Shown here one piece after another: positions 19,151-28,255 of a DNA stretch of 64,000 bases. The position numbers and the translations under genes were made by a program. The notes beneath the pieces are model-generated. The model did no database searches. It had not been told where the DNA came from and saw nothing but the letters and a program-made list of their open reading frames with translations. The stretch lies in NCBI RefSeq assembly GCF_002531935.1, contig NZ_NWSV01000028.1, positions 1-64,000 of the forward strand, read 5' to 3'. Within the stretch, counting starts at the first letter, position 1; each line of letters opens with the position of its first letter. The DNA is from Rhizobium chutanense (GTDB taxonomy: Bacteria; Pseudomonadota; Alphaproteobacteria; Rhizobiales; Rhizobiaceae).

Positions 19151-19440
19151 GCCCTGTTTAAAGGCGTTTTCGAAGAAGGTGTCCGGGTACGGATCGTCGT
19201 TGAACCGCTCGATCTCGTTCCAGCCGGTTCCGCGATAAAGCTTGTGCGCCTCGGCCAGCGCGCTCTTCGTATCCAGGCGCAGGAGCTTGACGGATAGTTC
19301 GCGGGCGATGTCTTCGGCGGCCGTCATCAGGCGTTTGGCGAGCCCGAGGCCGCGAGCGGATGGGGCGACCCACAGTCTTTTGATCTCCGCAACCTCGCCT
19401 CGGCGCGCCGGCCACCTTGCGCATCCCCGCTCCCTCACCT
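19151..19440 (-). pseudogene. 5'-truncated GNAT acetyltransferase
   Basis: The reading frame encodes only the C-terminal half of a GNAT protein: VAEIKRLWVAPSARGLGLAK (acetyl-CoA loop), then LRLDTKSALAEAHKLYRGTG and FNDDPYPDTFFE. The first 70-80 residues expected before this are missing, and the frame runs on past the normal C-terminus for another 190 codons without a plausible domain. The break lies next to the start of the divergent gene at 19476, so a rearrangement there probably removed the 5' end. Confidence 0.65.
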
Positions 19441-19475
19441 ATGGCAATGCAACTTACCTCGCGCAAGGTTATCCG

Positions 19476-20288
19476 ATGCTCGGCATTATCCTCCACGCCC
19501 TGATCGTCGTCATCCTGACGCTGCTCACCCAGATCGGCGGCCTCGCTTATCTCGTTGCGCTGGCGGCGTCGCGCGCCTGGGGCATCCGGCGCTTTCTGGC
19601 GAAGCTCACGATCTTCCTGCTTTGTTATGTCGGCGCGTCGTTGGCAGCAGGCCTCGCCGCACCAAAGTTCGGGCGGGTTCCTCTCTCCTGCATGGCGAGC
19701 ACGACAGACAGGCTCGTGGTCCGCTCCCCGATCTATTGCCTGTTGAACCGCAATTACGTTAGGCCCGAGGTGCGCGACCTGGCAAAGGCGCTTGCCGCCC
19801 ACATGGACGAGGAATTTCCCGGAACCGTCACCACCGCTCTGGACGCGAATTTTCCCTTCGTAAACGGCTTTCCGCTGCTGCCGCATCTGTCGCATGCCGA
19901 TGGCAAGAAGCTCGACTTCGCCTATTATTACAAGGATGCGGACGGCACCTTCCTGAATGGCGTCACCCGCTCCCCGATCGGCTATTTCGCCTTCGAGGAG
20001 CCGGCGCCCGGCGATGAATTGCCATGCCAAGGGCGCCACGACTGGCTCACCACCCGCTGGGATTTCGATGCGCTGCAGCCCTTGTTCCCCGCCTATCGGA
20101 TCGAAGAGCAGCGGACGTCGGCTGCGGTTCGCTGGCTGACCAGCGAAGGCGTCGCGCGCTTCGGCCTGGAGAAGATCTTCATCGAGCCGCATCTGAAGAA
20201 TGCGCTTGGAATCACCGACAGCCATGTCCGCTTCCAAGGCTGCCGCGCCGCCCGTCACGACGACCATATTCATATCCAGGTCGAGTAG
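19476..20288 (+). CDS. Membrane-anchored protein with LAS-type (M15/M74-like) metallopeptidase motifs
   Basis: A 270 aa protein with two N-terminal transmembrane helices (IILHALIVVILTLLTQIGG; KLTIFLLCYVGASLAAG) and a periplasmic domain. I see LSHADGKKLDF near residue 142, which matches the S-x-H-x-x-G-x-x-x-D zinc motif of LAS peptidases (VanY, MepA), and a C-terminal HDDHIHIQ that supplies the H-x-x-H. Such enzymes cut peptidoglycan cross-links. The pattern match is seen; the catalytic role is inference. AAGG lies 8 bases before the ATG at 19476. Confidence 0.7.
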   Translation: MLGIILHALIVVILTLLTQIGGLAYLVALAASRAWGIRRFLAKLTIFLLCYVGASLAAGLAAPKFGRVPLSCMASTTDRLVVRSPIYCLLNRNYVRPEVRDLAKALAAHMDEEFPGTVTTALDANFPFVNGFPLLPHLSHADGKKLDFAYYYKDADGTFLNGVTRSPIGYFAFEEPAPGDELPCQGRHDWLTTRWDFDALQPLFPAYRIEEQRTSAAVRWLTSEGVARFGLEKIFIEPHLKNALGITDSHVRFQGCRAARHDDHIHIQVE

Positions 20289-20395
20289 CCCGACCCCACC
20301 AGAAACGACGCGGCGGCGGCCGATAGAGGTGCGTTGCACCGCGAGAAAATATTTGCGATGTCCTGAGAGTCTATAGCCTTCCAGAGAACCTTCGA

Positions 20396-20704
20396 ATGGA
20401 AACGGGCATGATCTGGCTTACGCTCTTGCTGTTTGCAGCGATCTTCATCGCCACCCTGATGATGGGGCAAGGCAGGCGGCTATGGATATCGATTGCGATC
20501 ACCAGCTCCGCATTGGTCGTTGGAGCGCTGTGCCTGTACGAAATTGTCGTAAGAGCCTCTTGTGAAATTGACGAGAGCGAGTGTCTGGGCGCGACTGCCA
20601 CGGCTTGGCTCATCGCCTTCGTATGGAGTGCTCCAACCATTGGATTTACCCTCAAACTTGCGGCTCACATTCGTTCTCACGGCAGAGGCAAAACTATCGA
20701 ATGA
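20396..20704 (+). CDS. Small membrane protein of unknown function
   Basis: A 102 aa protein with three predicted transmembrane helices (IWLTLLLFAAIFIATLMM; ISIAITSSALVVGALCLY; ATAWLIAFVWSAPTIGF) and a short basic tail. Two Cys residues (CEIDESEC) lie in the loop between helices 2 and 3 and may form a disulphide. No family recognised. The ribosome binding site is weak (AGAG). It lies alone between the metallopeptidase-like gene and a convergent HxlR gene. Confidence 0.55.
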   Translation: METGMIWLTLLLFAAIFIATLMMGQGRRLWISIAITSSALVVGALCLYEIVVRASCEIDESECLGATATAWLIAFVWSAPTIGFTLKLAAHIRSHGRGKTIE

Positions 20705-20782
20705 CATGGGTTAAGTTCGACGGATACCAAACGAGGAATTACGCCCGTCGAGTGCCCCTTACCGATAGCACGGCAACCACCC

Positions 20783-21160
20783 TCAAACGGAATGGGCCTC
20801 ATCATAGGCGCGCTGCGCCGTAAAAATCGCATCCATATTCGTCTCCGCCCAGTGGGCAAGGGCGGAAACGGTATCCGTCAGGGTGCGCCCCAGCGGCATC
20901 AGCGCATATTCAACGGTCACCGGCACGGTTGGGAAGATCGTGCGCGAGATCAACCCGTCGCGCTCCAGCTTCCGCAGGGTCTGAGCAAGAACTTTCTGTG
21001 ATATGCCCTTGATATCGCGGCGGATGTGATTGAAACGCACCGGCCCGCCTTCCAGCCGATCGAGAATAAGCAGCGCCCATTTATCCGCCAGCCGGTCCAG
21101 CACCAGCCGCGTCGGGCAGCGGTCCTCGTAGACGTTGTAGGCCTGTTGCATCACCGTCAT
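20783..21160 (-). CDS. HxlR family transcriptional regulator
   Basis: A 125 aa repressor-type protein of normal HxlR length. The family Cys (YEDRCPTRLVLDRLADKW), the recognition region FNHIRRDIKGISQKVLAQTL and the wing DGLISRTIFPTVP are all present. The start at 21160 has GAGGGG about 6 bases upstream. It is divergent from an NmrA-type oxidoreductase, a common arrangement in which the HxlR protein represses the neighbour and responds to electrophiles or quinones through the Cys (known for the family; not shown here). Confidence 0.94.
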   Translation of the reverse strand: MTVMQQAYNVYEDRCPTRLVLDRLADKWALLILDRLEGGPVRFNHIRRDIKGISQKVLAQTLRKLERDGLISRTIFPTVPVTVEYALMPLGRTLTDTVSALAHWAETNMDAIFTAQRAYDEAHSV

Positions 21161-21235
21161 CTGTTTCCCCTCGCCGGTTTCCTTGACGAAACCATGTTAC
21201 GAAAAAGTGCTCTCTTTTCTAATCCTGATTTGCCT

Positions 21236-21272
21236 GTATCTATCTCATTGCTAGATAGTTTCCAATAGATAC
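21236..21272. promoter_or_regulatory. Nested inverted repeats between HxlR gene and NmrA-type gene
   Basis: GTATCTAT at 21236 pairs with ATAGATAC at 21265, and CTATC at 21240 pairs with GATAG at 21254. These overlapping dyads lie just upstream of the ribosome binding site (AAGGAGAG) of the oxidoreductase gene, where a repressor would block transcription. Likely the HxlR operator. Confidence 0.6.
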
Positions 21273-21285
21273 CAAGGAGAGCGAT

Positions 21286-22125
21286 ATGAGCAACAAGATT
21301 CTGGTCCTCGGCGCGACGGGCACCGTCGGCAGGCATGTGGTGGATGGGCTGCTGGCGAAGGGCGAGACCGTCAAGGCCGCCTCCCGCTCGGGCAAGCCCG
21401 TGGCGGGCGCCGATGGCGTCGTCTTCGACCACGGCAAGCCGGAAACCCATGGCCCGGCCTTTGAGGGTGTCGACCGTGCCCATGTGCTGCTGCCATCCGG
21501 CTATGTCGATGCCAAGGGCCTGCTGCTGCCGGTCGTCGAGGCAGCCGCCGCGCGCAAGGTGAAGGTCGTATTCCAGAGCGTCCTCGGCGTCGATGCCGAC
21601 GACTCCATCCCCTATCGCCAGGTCGAGATTGCGCTGGAAAAATCAGGCACACCCTACGTCATCCTGCGTCCGAACTGGTTCGCCGACAATTTTCACACCT
21701 TCTGGAAACCCGGCATCGATCACGGCCAGATCGCCCTTCCGGCCGCAGACGGCCAGTCGAGCTTCATCGACGCCCGCGATATCGCGGCCAGCGCCGTGGC
21801 AGCCCTCACCACCTCTGCTTTCGACGGCAAGGCCTTCAACCTGACCGGGCCGGAAGCGCTATCCTATACGCAAGCCGCGGCGATCCTTTCCGAGGTCATC
21901 GGCAAGCCGATCGCCTATAACGCCATTACCGATGAGGCCTTCATCGGCATTCTCACCGGCGCCGGCGTGCCTGCCGACTATGCTGGCTTTCTCGCCTCGA
22001 TCTTCTATCCGGTTCGCCAAGGTTGGACCGCTGCCGTCACCGGCGATGTCGAGGCGCTGACCGGCAGGGCGCCGCGGTCGCTGAAGACCTATGCGGCCGA
22101 TTATGCCGCGGCGCTGAAGGCTTGA
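21286..22125 (+). CDS. NmrA-like NAD(P)H-binding oxidoreductase
   Basis: A 279 aa atypical short-chain dehydrogenase. The dinucleotide-binding loop LVLGATGTVGRHV is at residues 6-18; it has VVFQSVLGVDADDSIPYRQVE and LRPNWFADNF further on, typical of NmrA/QorB-type proteins, which bind NAD(P)H and reduce quinones or act as redox sensors. A strong AAGGAGAG site precedes the ATG. It is divergent from the HxlR gene at 20783 and probably controlled by it. Substrate unknown. Confidence 0.9.
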   Translation: MSNKILVLGATGTVGRHVVDGLLAKGETVKAASRSGKPVAGADGVVFDHGKPETHGPAFEGVDRAHVLLPSGYVDAKGLLLPVVEAAAARKVKVVFQSVLGVDADDSIPYRQVEIALEKSGTPYVILRPNWFADNFHTFWKPGIDHGQIALPAADGQSSFIDARDIAASAVAALTTSAFDGKAFNLTGPEALSYTQAAAILSEVIGKPIAYNAITDEAFIGILTGAGVPADYAGFLASIFYPVRQGWTAAVTGDVEALTGRAPRSLKTYAADYAAALKA

Positions 22126-22172
22126 TCGCGAAAACAAACCGCTGACGGTGGACATCCGCCGTCTGTTCTACT

Positions 22173-22254
22173 CTTTCCCAGCCCGTCCTGAGGCGCCCTG
22201 CGGGGCCTCGAAGGGCGGGCTGGCCACCACCGGCACGCTGTATGGCTGGGAAAG
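22173..22254. repeat. Palindromic intergenic repeat (RIME-like)
   Basis: Perfect 11-bp ends CTTTCCCAGCC and GGCTGGGAAAG enclose GTCCTGAGGCGCC and GGCCTCGAAGGGCGGGCT modules that recur at 49466-49642. It lies between the convergent NmrA-type and Lrp/AsnC genes and may also act as a two-way terminator. Confidence 0.7.
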
Positions 22255-22273
22255 CCCGATACAAAAGCGACGC

Positions 22274-22741
22274 CTATCGCAACGGCAGTTCATAGCTGCG
22301 CTTCAGCGTTTCCATCGGCACGTCGGTCTTGACGCTGAGGACGCTCGGAATGCGCGTCAGGTGGTCGGCCTGAAAACGCCAGTAGCTGTGCAGATCGGCG
22401 GTGACGATCCGAAGCACGGCGTCGCATTCCCCCGTCGTCAGGTAACATTCCATCACCTCGGGAAACCGCCTGACGGCTTCGGCGAACCGCAGCGTGACCT
22501 CGGCATCCTGGGTCTTGAACCACACGCGGGCGAAAACCGTCAGCCCAGCGCCGACCTTTGCCGGATCCAGCACGGCGACGTAACGATCGATGATCCCGGC
22601 CTCTTCCAAAAGGCGCACGCGGCGCAGGCAGGGCGAAGGCGACAGCCCCACCTCTTTTGCCAGCTCGACATTCGAAATACGCCCGTCGCGCTGAAGCACC
22701 CGCAGGATATGCCGATCGATCGGGTCCAAAGTGATTGGCAT
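22274..22741 (-). CDS. Lrp/AsnC family transcriptional regulator
   Basis: A 155 aa regulator. The N-terminal helix-turn-helix is clear (LDPIDRHILRVLQRDGRIS, then VELAKEVGLSPSPCLRRVRL), followed by a RAM ligand-binding domain with YLTTGECDAVLRIV and VKTDVPMETLK. These proteins sense amino acids. The start at 22741 has GGAG about 9 bases upstream. It is divergent from an argG-family gene 125 bases away, so control of that gene in response to an amino acid is a reasonable inference. Confidence 0.94.
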   Translation of the reverse strand: MPITLDPIDRHILRVLQRDGRISNVELAKEVGLSPSPCLRRVRLLEEAGIIDRYVAVLDPAKVGAGLTVFARVWFKTQDAEVTLRFAEAVRRFPEVMECYLTTGECDAVLRIVTADLHSYWRFQADHLTRIPSVLSVKTDVPMETLKRSYELPLR

Positions 22742-22866
22742 TTCATAGCTCCAGCTTATCTTGGAACGGCATAATATGCCAAATCTTCGCAATTCTAAGG
22801 AAGCTTCGCAAGCTCATTGCTTATGAGTTGGCCTATTGTTCCATTGGTCAAATCGGAGACGGACTG
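22742..22866. promoter_or_regulatory. Divergent promoter region, Lrp/AsnC gene and argG-type gene
   Basis: This 125-base AT-richer region contains AAGCTTCGCAAGCTC (a short dyad, AAGCTTCGCAAGCT) flanked by GCAATTC and CATTGC half-sites. Binding of the neighbouring Lrp/AsnC protein here is likely but inferred from position only. Confidence 0.45.
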
Positions 22867-24081
<1,215 letters not shown>

Positions 24082-24261
24082 TCGCCAGCCGCCGGCACTG
24101 GCTGCGCCTCCATCAATGCCATCGTTTCCAGCACTTCGGCTCCGCTCCCGGCGGAGTCGTACTCAGGATTTTCCCGCCCGCCCAAGGCAGCTCGCGTTCC
24201 CCTGGAAATGACAAGGCCAATTTCAAACGATTTTAAAAGTTTCCACCTCCGAGTTAATCGA

Positions 24262-24281
24262 TTTTAATTTTATTATTAAAA
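24262..24281. promoter_or_regulatory. AT-only palindrome upstream of the 57-residue gene
   Basis: TTTTAAT-TTTATT-ATTAAAA forms a perfect 7-bp dyad about 75 bases before a small gene with a strong ribosome binding site. The surrounding 24225-24310 is unusually AT-rich. It could be a promoter or protein-binding site. Confidence 0.4.
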
Positions 24282-24355
24282 TTTTCTTGTTGCAGCGCAA
24301 AAGAATTTAAACATTACTTCTGCAGATGGTCGGTCTGTTCGTTGGAGGAACTCGC

Positions 24356-24529
24356 ATGACGATGACATTTCCGCTCACCGAAAAGCGCGACGCCGAGGCG
24401 TTGCTGAAGCACTTGACGCTGTACAAACTGAGCTGTCCCGGAAACTGCGTCGTGTCGCTCAAGGAGTACGTCGCCCACGTCTCGTCCTCTCACACGACAG
24501 CCCTCGGCACCGCCCGTACCGCCTGGTAG
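24356..24529 (+). CDS. Small hypothetical protein with strong ribosome binding site
   Basis: A 57 aa protein starting MTMTFPLTEKRDAEALLK, with two Cys residues (LSCPGNCVV) and an SHTTALGTA tail. GGAGG lies 7 bases before the ATG, and an AT-rich promoter-like region precedes it, which supports real expression. No family recognised. Confidence 0.5.
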   Translation: MTMTFPLTEKRDAEALLKHLTLYKLSCPGNCVVSLKEYVAHVSSSHTTALGTARTAW

Positions 24530-24632
24530 GGATCGGGCGGCATTCTCCACCCCCCTCGTCCCGAGGTTCGATCCGCAGGATCGCCTCGAACGATATGCGC
24601 AGCGCTGATTCTTACATGTCGGACGCCTGCTG

Positions 24633-25016
24633 TCAGCCGTTGAAGACGATGGCAATCTTGTTCCCAGCCGGGTCACGCATATAAGCGGAATACCAGTTCG
24701 GCCCGTAATGCGGACGTAGACCAGGTGCGCCTTCATCCGTTCCCCCGTTGGTCATCGCAACTTCATAGAAAGCCTCCACCTCGGCGCGGGATTTGGCCAT
24801 GAAACCGATCATCGAGCCGTTTCCGGCGCTTGCCGGCTCACCGTCAAAAGGCTCGCAGATCCACAGAATGAAACCTTCGCCTTTTCCACGTTCGGAATAG
24901 GCCCGCCATCCGGGAAATTCCTTATGTTTGCTCCATCCAATCGTTGCCAGAGCGGCATCGTAGAAGGCGTTCGATTTGGCGAAATCGACTGCGCCGAGAG
25001 TTGCGTAAACGCTCAT
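24633..25016 (-). CDS. VOC family protein (glyoxalase/bleomycin resistance type)
   Basis: A 127 aa protein with the paired beta-alpha-beta-beta-beta modules of the vicinal oxygen chelate superfamily: VDFAKSNAFYDAALATIGW in the first half, and GPNWYSAYMRDPAGNKIAIV at the end with the acidic metal position replaced by the common D-P-x-G-N-K-I pattern. GAGGGA precedes the ATG. Members are lyases, dioxygenases or drug-binding proteins; the specific role here is unknown. Confidence 0.9.
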   Translation of the reverse strand: MSVYATLGAVDFAKSNAFYDAALATIGWSKHKEFPGWRAYSERGKGEGFILWICEPFDGEPASAGNGSMIGFMAKSRAEVEAFYEVAMTNGGTDEGAPGLRPHYGPNWYSAYMRDPAGNKIAIVFNG

Positions 25017-25221
25017 GAACTTCCCTCACCTGTTGCAGGATTACGCAGAATTCATATCGCGCCATCATGAACATAACAAGAACAATTACTGATAGCTTCG
25101 CGAAAATCATTGCATAGAGACGGTTATTGCCGCGTCTGCAAAAATTCCTATTCTGCGCATTGCCGACGGCGATGAAACCTCACCTATTCCAGTGACTGCG
25201 ACGCGAAATTTGGATCACATC

Positions 25222-26136
25222 ATGACGACTCTCAGCCGCCCTGATCTCAGCGACATCCACCATGGCGACTGGGTGGATCGCCGGTTGCCGGCCGCATGGC
25301 GGCCATACACGCGGCTGGCGCGGCTGGATCGCCCGGTCGGAATATGGCTGACGCTTTTCCCATGCTGGGCCGCCCTGATTCAGACATCGCACGGTCTGCC
25401 GGACCTCGGTCAACTGGCGGTCTTCTCTCTCGGCGCTCTGCTGATGAGAAGCGCCGGCTCCACCGTCAACGACATCGCGGATCGGAAATTTGACGGCCAC
25501 GTGGAGCGGACTCGTTTCCGGCCGCTGGCCAGCGGAGAGCTCCGCGCGCAGCAGGCCTTTGTCTTTCTGGCCGTTGAACTCATGGCTGCAGCCTCGCTTC
25601 TGTACTTCCTGACACCCTACACGCGTGTGGTCGCGGTATCGGTTCTGCCGCTCGTCTTCGTCTATCCGCTCTGCAAGCGTTTCACCCACTGGCCGCAGGC
25701 CGTGCTGGGTGCGGCGTTCAATTGGGGGATGCTGATGGCATGGGCCGAGGTTCAAGGTCATATTCCCACCGGCGCCGTGCTGATGTGGGCCGGGGCCATC
25801 GCCTGGCAGATCGGCTATGATACTGTCTATGCCTATGTCGATCTGAGCGACGACGCCCGCCTCGGACTGAAGTCGACGGCAATCCTGTTCGGCCGACGCG
25901 GCAAAATGTGGATCGGCCTGTTCTATGCTTTGGCGGTCGGGGCGTGGTCGCTCGGGGGCTGGCTGTTGCAGATGTCGCCGCCTTATGCGGTCGGAATGCT
26001 GGTGATCGCCCTTCATCTTGCCTGGCAGACCCGGCGGATCGACCTTGCCCGCCCGGATCTGAATTACCGCCTGTTCCTCGCCAATATCCTGACCGGCGTG
26101 CTGCTCGCCGGCGCGGCTTTGTCGGGCACATGGTGA
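25222..26136 (+). CDS. UbiA family prenyltransferase (4-hydroxybenzoate polyprenyltransferase-like)
   Basis: A 304 aa integral membrane enzyme with about eight helices. Both Asp-rich motifs are present: NDIADRKFDGHVERT (near residue 90) and DLSDDARLGLKSTA (near 215), and RFRPLASGE follows the first as in UbiA. UbiA attaches the polyprenyl tail to 4-hydroxybenzoate in ubiquinone synthesis. It differs from the usual rhizobial UbiA N-terminus, and I suspect a paralogue. The ATG at 25222 is preferred; a GTG at 25192 in the same frame is possible, and neither has a strong ribosome binding site. Confidence 0.87.
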   Translation: MTTLSRPDLSDIHHGDWVDRRLPAAWRPYTRLARLDRPVGIWLTLFPCWAALIQTSHGLPDLGQLAVFSLGALLMRSAGSTVNDIADRKFDGHVERTRFRPLASGELRAQQAFVFLAVELMAAASLLYFLTPYTRVVAVSVLPLVFVYPLCKRFTHWPQAVLGAAFNWGMLMAWAEVQGHIPTGAVLMWAGAIAWQIGYDTVYAYVDLSDDARLGLKSTAILFGRRGKMWIGLFYALAVGAWSLGGWLLQMSPPYAVGMLVIALHLAWQTRRIDLARPDLNYRLFLANILTGVLLAGAALSGTW

Positions 26137-26158
26137 GCCGTTCGAGGACGTGATACCA

Positions 26159-26935
26159 ATGATCGATCTCAAACACGGCGTGCTCGCCGCGGCCATGATG
26201 CTGGCAGCAACGGTGGCATCCGGGCCTCAAGCCCATGCCGAACCATGCGAACCGGAAATTTTCGAAGAGGCGAAATACGTCGTCTGCACGCTGGAAGCGG
26301 GAAAAGCCGACCTGCGCCTGTTCTGGAAGGGCGCCGACGGCCAGCCGTACCGTGCTTTTTCAAACCTTGCCGAGGCCGTTCGCGCCGAGGGAAAAACGCT
26401 GGCTTTGGCCGTCAATGCCGGAATGTACCGGGCGGATTTTTCGCCGATGGGACTTTATGTCGAAAACGCCAGGGAATTGAAACCCGCCAATACCGCAGGG
26501 GCCGGCGGCACCCCCGGTCAGGTCCCGAATTTCTACAGGAAGCCGAACGGCGTGTTCTTTCTCGGTGAAGCGGGCGCCGGCATCCTTCCGACCGACGAAT
26601 TTCTGAAGCGTGCCCCCAAGGTGCGGTTCGCCACACAGTCCGGCCCGATGCTCGTCATCGCCGGCAAGCTCAACCCGATCTTCATCCCCGGCTCGACGGA
26701 CCGAACCCGCCGAAGCGGGGTCGGCGTCTGCGCGGACGGCGTGGTTCGCTTCGCTATCAGCGAAGACGGCGTCAATTTCCACGATTTCGCACGGCTCTTC
26801 CGCGACCAGCTGCAATGCCCCGACGCCTTGTTTCTCGATGGCGGACGAGGTGTCGGGCTTTACTATCCGGCATTAGACCGCAACGACTGGTCCTGGCATG
26901 GCGGCTATGGCCCGATCTTCGGGCTTGTGGAATAG
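26159..26935 (+). CDS. Secreted phosphodiester glycosidase-like protein (NAGPA / DUF2233)
   Basis: A 258 aa exported protein. It has a signal peptide (about 1-27, ending PQAHA), then the DUF2233 core: LALAVNAGMYRADFSPMGLY, the segment PNGVFFL, and QCPDALFLDGGRGVGLYYP with the conserved D-G-G. DUF2233 is related to the enzyme that uncovers mannose-6-phosphate and to phage/cell-wall glycosidases. GAGGA lies 10 bases before the ATG at 26159. It is 22 bases behind the UbiA-type gene and may be co-transcribed. Substrate unknown. Confidence 0.87.
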   Translation: MIDLKHGVLAAAMMLAATVASGPQAHAEPCEPEIFEEAKYVVCTLEAGKADLRLFWKGADGQPYRAFSNLAEAVRAEGKTLALAVNAGMYRADFSPMGLYVENARELKPANTAGAGGTPGQVPNFYRKPNGVFFLGEAGAGILPTDEFLKRAPKVRFATQSGPMLVIAGKLNPIFIPGSTDRTRRSGVGVCADGVVRFAISEDGVNFHDFARLFRDQLQCPDALFLDGGRGVGLYYPALDRNDWSWHGGYGPIFGLVE

Positions 26936-27171
26936 GCACCAGGAGTTCAGCCTCCATCGGGGCCTATAGTGCCGTCAGCCGGCCACCCGAAAAGGGAAAT
27001 CGATTGTCTGAAATCGTCTGCTCAGCTCACGGCAAAGGACGAGCGAACGGCCGACCCTCTGGCATGAGCGGTAATTTTTTTCGTCACCGCCAGTCCGTCA
27101 TACCTTTGACCAGCCCTTTCAAAAACCACCTGCCTCTTATAGCCTCCCGGCAACAACCTTGGGAAAGCCGG

Positions 27172-27786
27172 ATGGAATATCTCGATTCACTCGTATTGCT
27201 CGTCAGCGTCTACGTCGTCTCCCTCGTCAGCCCCGGACCGAATTTCATCATCGTCACCAACACCAGCATGACGGTGTCGCGTGCGGCCGGGCTCTTTGCG
27301 GGTCTTGGACTTGCGATCGCATCCCTGACCTGGGCGGTCATGGCAATGGCGGGCCTCGGCTTTCTGCTGACCCATTTCGATTGGCTGCATACGACGTTGC
27401 AGGTGGTCGGCGCCCTTTATCTGATCTGGCTGGGCCTGAAGATGATCCGCGGCGCGGCCAAGCCCTTGAAGACGACCGGACCGACAGAGGTCACATGGCG
27501 CTCCGCCATGCGCCGCGCCTACGTCGTCAGCATGACCAATCCGAAATCGAAGGCTTTCTTCGGCAGTATCTTTGCGCTTGTCATCCCCACCCATGCGCCT
27601 GTCTGGCTCTATTGCGTCATCGCCCTGACCTGCTTCCTGCTTTCTGCTCTCTGGTATTGTGGCCTGGCCTTTTTCTTCTCGAACCGGCGCGTTTCCGCCG
27701 GCTTCCTGCGGTTCAAGGCCGGCATCGAGCGCGTGATGGGCGCCGCCCTCATCCTCATCGGTGGCCGCCTGCTCTGGGCTCGCTGA
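27172..27786 (+). CDS. LysE family translocator (amino-acid exporter)
   Basis: A 204 aa membrane protein of the LysE/RhtB family with six predicted helices. The conserved SLVSPGPNFIIVTN segment (about 16-30), GLFAGLGLAIASLTW and MTNPKSKAFFGSIF are present. GGGAAAG lies 5 bases before the ATG. Family members export amino acids or homoserine lactones; the substrate is unknown. The open frame extends upstream into non-coding sequence and is not used. Confidence 0.92.
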   Translation: MEYLDSLVLLVSVYVVSLVSPGPNFIIVTNTSMTVSRAAGLFAGLGLAIASLTWAVMAMAGLGFLLTHFDWLHTTLQVVGALYLIWLGLKMIRGAAKPLKTTGPTEVTWRSAMRRAYVVSMTNPKSKAFFGSIFALVIPTHAPVWLYCVIALTCFLLSALWYCGLAFFFSNRRVSAGFLRFKAGIERVMGAALILIGGRLLWAR

Positions 27787-27840
27787 CGTCATTCCGATGC
27801 ATAATAAGCCCGTAGTGGACCCGATCGCGTCTCCTACCCT

Positions 27841-27979
27841 CCCTCATTCCTGTGCTCGTCACAGGAATCCAGTGCGCCCAAGTCCTTGGGCGCGAGAGAC
27901 TTTTTCAACCGTCGTATAGAGTCATTCACCGCGCGGACGCGCGGTGGCTGGATTCCTGTGACGAGCACAGGAATGAGGG
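27841..27979. repeat. Mosaic palindromic repeat with perfect 32-bp inverted ends
   Basis: The ends (27841-27872 and 27948-27979) are perfect 32-bp inverted copies built around CTGTGCTCGTCACAG and GGAATCCAG. Between them are the hairpin TGCGCCCAAGTCCTTGGGCG and a module GAGTCATTCACCGCGCGGAC. The same modules recur at 50943-51090 and in part at 7006-7061. No transposase is present, so it looks like a non-autonomous or REP/RIME-type element. Confidence 0.85.
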
Positions 27980-28255
27980 AGGGATATGGCAGCGCTCGCC
28001 GCCGCACAGGCGCGCTTGTAGCACCGTCGCCTCGCCGTCCGCAACGTCAGGACTTCGATACAGGGCAGAGGTGTTCCGAGGAGAGGCCACGCGTCACCGT
28101 CACCAGCCGCTTGGTCAGGTCGCAATCAAAAGTTCGTCGATCTCTTCGGGAATGAAGCCGCCGGTCTGGCGAGAGGCATTCCCGGATCACCCAATTGCGG
28201 TCATCGCGCCATTGAGGCAGGATGCCGGAACAAGAAGCAGGATTGAACGACGCTC
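27980..28255. other. Non-coding stretch after the mosaic repeat
   Basis: No supported gene. Read leftward, about 28125-28175 gives a short peptide (RQTGGFIPEEIDELLIAT then stop) that looks like the end of a real protein, so this may be the relic of a lost gene. The evidence is weak. Confidence 0.3.

Noticed and set aside
19158..20339. A 393-codon leftward frame through the peptidase-like gene
   Set aside because: Only its last part matches a GNAT protein; the rest is antisense to a protein with signal-anchor helices and zinc motifs.
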